Below, in pieces: positions 56,759 through 61,224 of a stretch of 61,224 nt of DNA (position 1 is its first letter; each line of letters opens with the position of its first letter). The stretch comes from DATEEG01 sp035525055 (GTDB taxonomy: Bacteria; Actinomycetota; Acidimicrobiia; Spongiisociales; ZC4RG35). The DNA lies in assembly GCA_035525055.1 (NCBI GenBank), contig DATLEZ010000012.1, positions 1 to 61,224 of the forward strand, in the 5' to 3' direction. The notes under the pieces were generated by a model that was not told where the DNA came from, did no database searches, and worked only from the letters and a program-made list of their open reading frames with translations. The position numbers and the translations under genes were made by a program.

Positions 56759-58948
56759 ATGGACGACCGCCGTATTCCGGCTGGGACTGCCGATCGGCGG
56801 GTGCTCCGCCAATTGGAGGTGATAGAAGCCGCCCTCGACGCCGGTGAAGAGGATCGCGCCTTTGAGGCGCTCGACCAGGGCGCCACGTTGTTCGTCGAAC
56901 TCGGTTTCGACCTTCCGCTCGATCGCATGGAGGCAACCCTCCGCCGGCTCGAGCAGTCGGCCCCCGATAATCCCTGGGTCCTCTATTACTTGGCCTGGGT
57001 CTGGTCAACCCGGCGCCGTCACACCCTCGCCCTCGTCACCTTGCACCGGGCCGGGCAGCAGTTCAGGGCTCGTTGGGAGGAAGGCACTCCGACGGGTCGC
57101 AGAGTGCGGTTCCTCGTCGGCATGGCCGAAGGGGTGATTCTGGAAAGGGAGGGAGTCTTCGCCGAGGCGCGAACGGCGTTCGAAGAGGCGATGACGTGGA
57201 GCGACCCACCCGTCGCGGATCGAGCCCTCGATGAAGACGAGAGGAGGTGGGTGGACCACGACCAATCGGGGATGTTCGCCTTCTGGCTGGAGGGCTTGCA
57301 CCTCTACCGCGAGAACGGGCTCACGTTCTCGACGTCGCGCGCCTATCACAATCTCGGGACGAGGCTGCTGGACCGGGGGGAGCCGGTTCCATCTCGAAAC
57401 TTCCTCGAGCGCGCCTATGAGCTCAAATTAGGCGGCACCAACTACCTGTCCCTGGCCAACACCCTCAACAGCCTCGGCCACACCGAGCGTCATCTCGGGT
57501 TGTTCGATCGCGCCGTGCGCCATCTCACCGAGGCCATCGAACTGGCGGTGCGCACTGATCACGACACCACCAGGTCGTATGCGCTGAACAACCTCGCCGA
57601 GGCCCGTCGCGAGCAGAGGCGGTTCGACGAAGCGCTTGACCTCTACGAGAGCTCGATCGCCCTGAAGGCCTCGGCCGAGAACGTGTTTGGTCTCGCCCAT
57701 ACCTATGCCTCTCGTGCCGACCTTCACCTCGCCGCGGGAGATGCGGCGGGTGCGCGCCGGGATGCCGAAGAAGCAGTCCGGCTGCGAGTCCCTTCGGCCG
57801 ATCCGTTGGAAAACGCCCGCTTGCTTTCCTGCCAGGCCCGGGCGCAACTCGCTTCGGGTGATCCCCCTGCCCGGATCGCAGACCACATCGAGAGCCTCCT
57901 GCCCGTCCTGACGACGTTTGACTCCAAGGGCGAGTTGGTCATCGCCCGCTGGTGGCTCGCTGCCGCCCGGCTGGCATCAGAGGATCATGCCGAGGCGCTC
58001 GATCTGGTCGGACAGGCGCTGGCGATGGTCGGCAGGTACCGCCTCGAGCATGTCCTCGCAGCTCATGCCTCCCTAAATCCCGAATTGCTCGAACTGGGTT
58101 TGGCGGATCCCGAAACGGCCGAGACGGCGCAGAACCTCGCCGCCCTCACTCGGCGCGGGGAGGGTTCTTTCACGGTCACAGCCCAGCCGCTCCGTCTCCG
58201 TGCCCGCCTCTTCGGTGATCTCGAGGTCAAGCTCAGCGGTGAGCCCGTGCCGGTTTGGACCTGGCGATCGAAGAAGGCGGTGTCTCTGCTGGCGCTGCTT
58301 CTGCACCATCAAGGAGACCCGGTTCATCGGGACCATGCCATGGAAGCGCTCTGGCCGGAGGGTGACCCAGAGCGAGGCTCGAAGAATTTGAATGTGGCTC
58401 TCACCGCGACCCGCCGCGGTCTTGAGGAGATCCACCCGGACGGTTCCAAGTGCCTGCGACGCCAAGGGTCCTTCTACCGGATCGCACCCGAGATGATCGA
58501 ATGGCTCGATGTCGCAGAATTCCTCGACCTCGCCGGTGAGGCGACCGCTAGCGCCGCTGCGGGAGACCTCGAGGCCGCCGAACAGTCGGCGGTCCAGGCC
58601 CTCGACCTCGCTGGAGAGGACTATCTGGCCTCGGAGCCTTACACGGAATGGGCGGTGCGGGAACGAACCCGCTTGCGTGAGCTCTCGTCAGACCTTTCGA
58701 TTCGATCGGCTGAATGGCTGCTGGACCTCGATCGAATCGACCCCGCTCTGGCCCGGGCCCGGGACGCCCTTTCCCGCCAGCCGCTATCGGAGAGGGCCTG
58801 GATGGTGGTGATGCGGTCCTACCTCGCCCGGGGCGACCGGGTCGCAGCCCTCAATGCGTACGACGAGTGTGTTCGCAAGTTCTCTGAGCACCTCTCGATC
58901 GATCCGTCGGTGGAGTTGAGGAACCTGGCAGCGTTCTTGCGTCGCTAG
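56759..58948 (+). CDS. TPR-BTAD transcriptional regulator, reversed domain order
   Basis: 729 residues. Residues 1-470 are TPR-like helices (repeats with LALVTLHRAGQQF, AYHNLGTRLLDRGE, LANTLNSLGHTERHLG, YALNNLAEARREQRR). The winged-helix DNA-binding domain is at about 480-575 (RARLFGDLEVKLSG ... LLALLLHHQGDPVHRDHAMEALWPEGDPERGSKNLNVALTATRRGLE), followed by a BTAD domain to the end (SERAWMVVMRSYLARGDRVAALNAYDECVRKF). Usual SARPs put the winged helix first. No ATPase. Same orientation as CHAT-MBL, 111 bp downstream past the hairpin; it may read out the system. Confidence 0.9.
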   Translation: MDDRRIPAGTADRRVLRQLEVIEAALDAGEEDRAFEALDQGATLFVELGFDLPLDRMEATLRRLEQSAPDNPWVLYYLAWVWSTRRRHTLALVTLHRAGQQFRARWEEGTPTGRRVRFLVGMAEGVILEREGVFAEARTAFEEAMTWSDPPVADRALDEDERRWVDHDQSGMFAFWLEGLHLYRENGLTFSTSRAYHNLGTRLLDRGEPVPSRNFLERAYELKLGGTNYLSLANTLNSLGHTERHLGLFDRAVRHLTEAIELAVRTDHDTTRSYALNNLAEARREQRRFDEALDLYESSIALKASAENVFGLAHTYASRADLHLAAGDAAGARRDAEEAVRLRVPSADPLENARLLSCQARAQLASGDPPARIADHIESLLPVLTTFDSKGELVIARWWLAAARLASEDHAEALDLVGQALAMVGRYRLEHVLAAHASLNPELLELGLADPETAETAQNLAALTRRGEGSFTVTAQPLRLRARLFGDLEVKLSGEPVPVWTWRSKKAVSLLALLLHHQGDPVHRDHAMEALWPEGDPERGSKNLNVALTATRRGLEEIHPDGSKCLRRQGSFYRIAPEMIEWLDVAEFLDLAGEATASAAAGDLEAAEQSAVQALDLAGEDYLASEPYTEWAVRERTRLRELSSDLSIRSAEWLLDLDRIDPALARARDALSRQPLSERAWMVVMRSYLARGDRVAALNAYDECVRKFSEHLSIDPSVELRNLAAFLRR

Positions 58949-58970
58949 TTCGGCGCGAAGTTCCGAGCGG

Positions 58971-59579
58971 TCAGTCCAGAGCGAACGTTCCTGTGACGAT
59001 TTCGCCCGCGGGCTCGTAACTGCCCATCATTACTCCGGTACTGGAGGCCGTGCTGTCGACGAGCTTCAGCCCGGCGGGGATGGTTCCATCCGCGAAGAGG
59101 CGTTTGCCCGATCCGATCACGAGGGGAAATACCCACAGGTTGAACTTGTCCACAAGGTTGTTCCGGAGAAGCGTCTGGATGAGGTTGCCGCTGCCATGGA
59201 CCTGCAGTTCCGGTCCGTCGGTCTTCTTCAGCGCTGCGATGCCCTCGGCGGCGTCTCCTTCGATCAGCACCGACTTGGCCCACTCCAACTTCGGACGACT
59301 CCGCGAGGCTACGTACTTCGTGGCGTCGTTCAACGGCTTGGCGTCGGCCTCGTCGGCCTGCGGCCAATGGGCAGCGAAGATGTCGTACGTCTTGCGGCCG
59401 AGAACGAGGTCAAAAGGCACGCCCATCGTCTCGCCCATTACCTCACCCATCTTGTCGTCCCAGTAGTTCACCGACCAGCCACCGTGAGCGAAGCCATCGC
59501 TGTCATCCTCACCGGGCCCGCCCGGTGCCTGCATGACCCCGTCGAGGGTCAAGAAGGTGTTCACAATCAGTTTTCTCAT
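58971..59579 (-). CDS. RibD-C/dihydrofolate-reductase-like protein
   Basis: 202 residues from ATG 59579, with AAAGGA upstream. MRKLIVNTFLTLDGVMQAPGGPGEDDSDGFAHGGW begins the fold; the NADPH-binding region is VLGRKTYDIFAAHWP, and LQVHGSGNLIQTLLRNNLVDKFNLWVFPLVIGSGKRLF is the conserved second half. These are small NADPH-dependent reductases, often of unknown physiological substrate. Convergent with the TPR-BTAD gene. Confidence 0.87.
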   Translation of the reverse strand: MRKLIVNTFLTLDGVMQAPGGPGEDDSDGFAHGGWSVNYWDDKMGEVMGETMGVPFDLVLGRKTYDIFAAHWPQADEADAKPLNDATKYVASRSRPKLEWAKSVLIEGDAAEGIAALKKTDGPELQVHGSGNLIQTLLRNNLVDKFNLWVFPLVIGSGKRLFADGTIPAGLKLVDSTASSTGVMMGSYEPAGEIVTGTFALD

Positions 59580-59698
59580 CTCTTGTCCTTTCAATCCGAC
59601 GCAGGTGACTCAGCCCACCGCTGTTTAGACGGTTCGGCGGAGCCAATCTCATCGCGACTGGACGCTGAGTGATGGGTTCAGAACCTCAATGTCAAACC

Positions 59699-61144
59699 TC
59701 AAATACCTAAGCCGAGCCCGCCGTTGCTGCTTCGCAAGCTCCGGTGATGGACTTCGGAGGCGATTCGAAGACCCGACTCGATGGCCCCCTGGATCCACGC
59801 GTGGCTCAGGGAGGTGTGCTCGCCCGCGAAGTAGACCCGACCCTCCGGCTCGACGATCGCCTGGTGCAGCAGGGTCTGCTGGGAGGGATCGAACATCGCA
59901 AAGGCCCCGCCGGCGAACTCATCGTCGTGCCACATCTTCGAGGCGCCGACCTCGAACTCCGCCATCGCCTGGGGGTGGATGGCGGCGACGTTCTCGAGAG
60001 CTTGATCGATCCGATCCTCCGGCGGCAGCGATCCCCACCGCTGGGCATCTTCGGACCACGTGTAACTGGCCAGCATGACCCCGCGCCCGGTTTCGTGACC
60101 GTGCTCCGGATAGAAGACGTTGCGAATCGCAAGGTCGGTGACGCTGGTTCCGCCCAGAATTCCGTCATCCTCCTCCCAGAACCTCCTCCGGAATTGAAGA
60201 AACACCTTGGCGGAGGCGTCGTAGGTGAGCTGGCGGATGGCCTTCTGCTTGGGGCGACTAAAGGCCGGGTTGACTTCGATGTGGCGCAGAACCGAGAACG
60301 GCGGTGTGAGCACGGCGAAGTCTCCGACGGCCTCGAAGCGGCCCGCCCTGGTTCGGTACTGAACGGTGGCCGATGACTCGGATTGGTGGACTGCCACCAT
60401 TCGCGCCCCGAAGCGAATGCGAGATCCGAGTCTCGGCAGAAACGCCGCTGGGAGCCGATCCATGCCCCCACGAATCTGCATCAGATCGCGGTAGCTGTCG
60501 GTCACCTCCTCTCGGAGAACCTCGAGGAAGGCCGAGTTCATCAATGCTTCGAGATTGCCGAGCAACCCGAAACACTCAATTGCTCCTTCCGACCACCCGG
60601 ACCGCTCTAGAAACTCACGAGTGGAGAAACCGTCGTACTCGGTGATTATCGAAGACCAGGCATCCTCTCCGCCCGAGGCGATGCGCTGACGGAACGGGCT
60701 GATCTCGGTTTCCCACAAACCGACCACGGTGTTTGACGTCGGGAGGCCGTCGAATCCGAGTAAGCCTGGGTCAGCCTCCACCTCGGATAGGCGGCGTCGA
60801 TAGCCGTGGAGGTGGACAAAGCAGGTGGGATTGGTCAGCGTGAACGGAAACGTCTCCAACCCGAACTTCTCGACATATGCCATCGTGAGGTGATGCGAGC
60901 GCGGTATCCGCATGGCTCCGGCCTCGCCGTAGAGGCCTGGAGCGAACGGGGCCCGGAGGGTTTCAACCCGGCCCCCGACCCGGGCCCGGCCTTCGAGCAT
61001 GGTGACTTCGTGACCGGCCTCCACCAACTTCTCCGCACAGACCAGTCCGGCCATGCCGGCGCCGACCACCACCACCCTGGCGGGACGGTTGGTGCGGGGT
61101 CGCATGCCTTCGTGTATCAGCCGGAGCAGGTCGCGCTCGCTCAT
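59699..61144 (-). CDS. Flavin-containing amine oxidase/L-amino-acid oxidase
   Basis: 481 residues. The FAD-binding Rossmann motif RVVVVGAGMAGLVCAEKL is followed by the GG-motif RVGGRVETLR; the C-terminal FAD segment is VYFAGEHTSLSHAWIQGAIESGLRIA, characteristic of monoamine- and amino-acid-oxidases. The N-terminus (MSERDLLRLIHEGMRPR) is compatible with a cytoplasmic enzyme; no signal peptide. The catalytic product set would be H2O2, ammonia and an aldehyde or 2-oxo acid. Substrate not readable; 80 bp at the window end are upstream sequence. Confidence 0.9.
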   Translation of the reverse strand: MSERDLLRLIHEGMRPRTNRPARVVVVGAGMAGLVCAEKLVEAGHEVTMLEGRARVGGRVETLRAPFAPGLYGEAGAMRIPRSHHLTMAYVEKFGLETFPFTLTNPTCFVHLHGYRRRLSEVEADPGLLGFDGLPTSNTVVGLWETEISPFRQRIASGGEDAWSSIITEYDGFSTREFLERSGWSEGAIECFGLLGNLEALMNSAFLEVLREEVTDSYRDLMQIRGGMDRLPAAFLPRLGSRIRFGARMVAVHQSESSATVQYRTRAGRFEAVGDFAVLTPPFSVLRHIEVNPAFSRPKQKAIRQLTYDASAKVFLQFRRRFWEEDDGILGGTSVTDLAIRNVFYPEHGHETGRGVMLASYTWSEDAQRWGSLPPEDRIDQALENVAAIHPQAMAEFEVGASKMWHDDEFAGGAFAMFDPSQQTLLHQAIVEPEGRVYFAGEHTSLSHAWIQGAIESGLRIASEVHHRSLRSSNGGLGLGI

Positions 61145-61224
61145 CGATTCCTTGGTTGTCGGCTCACTGTATTTGTCCAGGCGGGCTCGGGCCGGACCGG
61201 TGCAACTTCCTTCGCGCCTTCGTT

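Overview
The window is high-G+C bacterial chromosome and most resembles an uncultured actinobacterium, possibly class Acidimicrobiia. The pointers are a complete conservon (NIT-domain sensor kinase, roadblock protein, DUF742 protein, small GTPase), several BTAD/SARP-type regulators with STAND or TPR modules, a mycobacterial-type MenB, and an ECF sigma factor with a DUF5667 partner. This placement rests on gene content and translated motifs only; no rRNA is present.

Layout. 0-8.3 kb is housekeeping: the tail of an Nfu-type Fe-S scaffold, MeaB, pyruvate phosphate dikinase, an alpha/beta hydrolase, menaquinone genes menA-menB divergent from menE, and ArfB. 8.3-12 kb holds a haem-copper-oxidase-like membrane protein coupled to a cytochrome c lipoprotein, then an ABC-2 exporter. 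12.1-14.9 kb is a four-gene secreted-protein/TadG/TadE/TadE operon. 15-18.4 kb carries a 3' fragment of an initiator tRNA and an operon of N-formylglutamate amidohydrolase, DUF1704 metallopeptidase and ATP-grasp ligase, in which the first two genes are broken. 18.4-23.1 kb is the conservon plus a coiled-coil gene. 23.3-24.8 kb is a frameshifted ECF sigma/DUF5667 operon. 25-35 kb mixes a GcvT-family protein, menG, transporters, MarR and TetR regulators with clear palindromic operators, an aminotransferase and two lipoproteins. 36-46 kb has three class III nucleotide cyclases, an FAD oxidase, a CREST-family membrane protein and a cNMP-binding-domain protein. 46.6-59 kb is the most unusual part: a DUF2235 hydrolase, a repeat-rich gap, a 1267-residue BTAD-STAND-TPR regulator, and a divergent CHAT-protease/MBL-hydrolase operon followed by a TPR-BTAD regulator. 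An RibD-type reductase and a flavin amine oxidase end the window.

The best candidate for an undescribed system is the CHAT protease/MBL hydrolase operon (52.8-56.6 kb) enclosed by two BTAD/TPR regulators. The arrangement suggests a regulated proteolytic stress or defence module, but its function is not shown by the sequence.

The intergenic DNA is unusual. Seven loci carry tandem heptanucleotide repeats of four families. There are also two-hairpin C-run elements, 48-50 bp palindromes ending in TTTTGGCGCG-like arms, and a nested-palindrome element of about 105 bp present twice. Two of four interrupted genes are restored by adding one G to a homopolymer run, so either the assembly undercounts runs or these genes are decaying.
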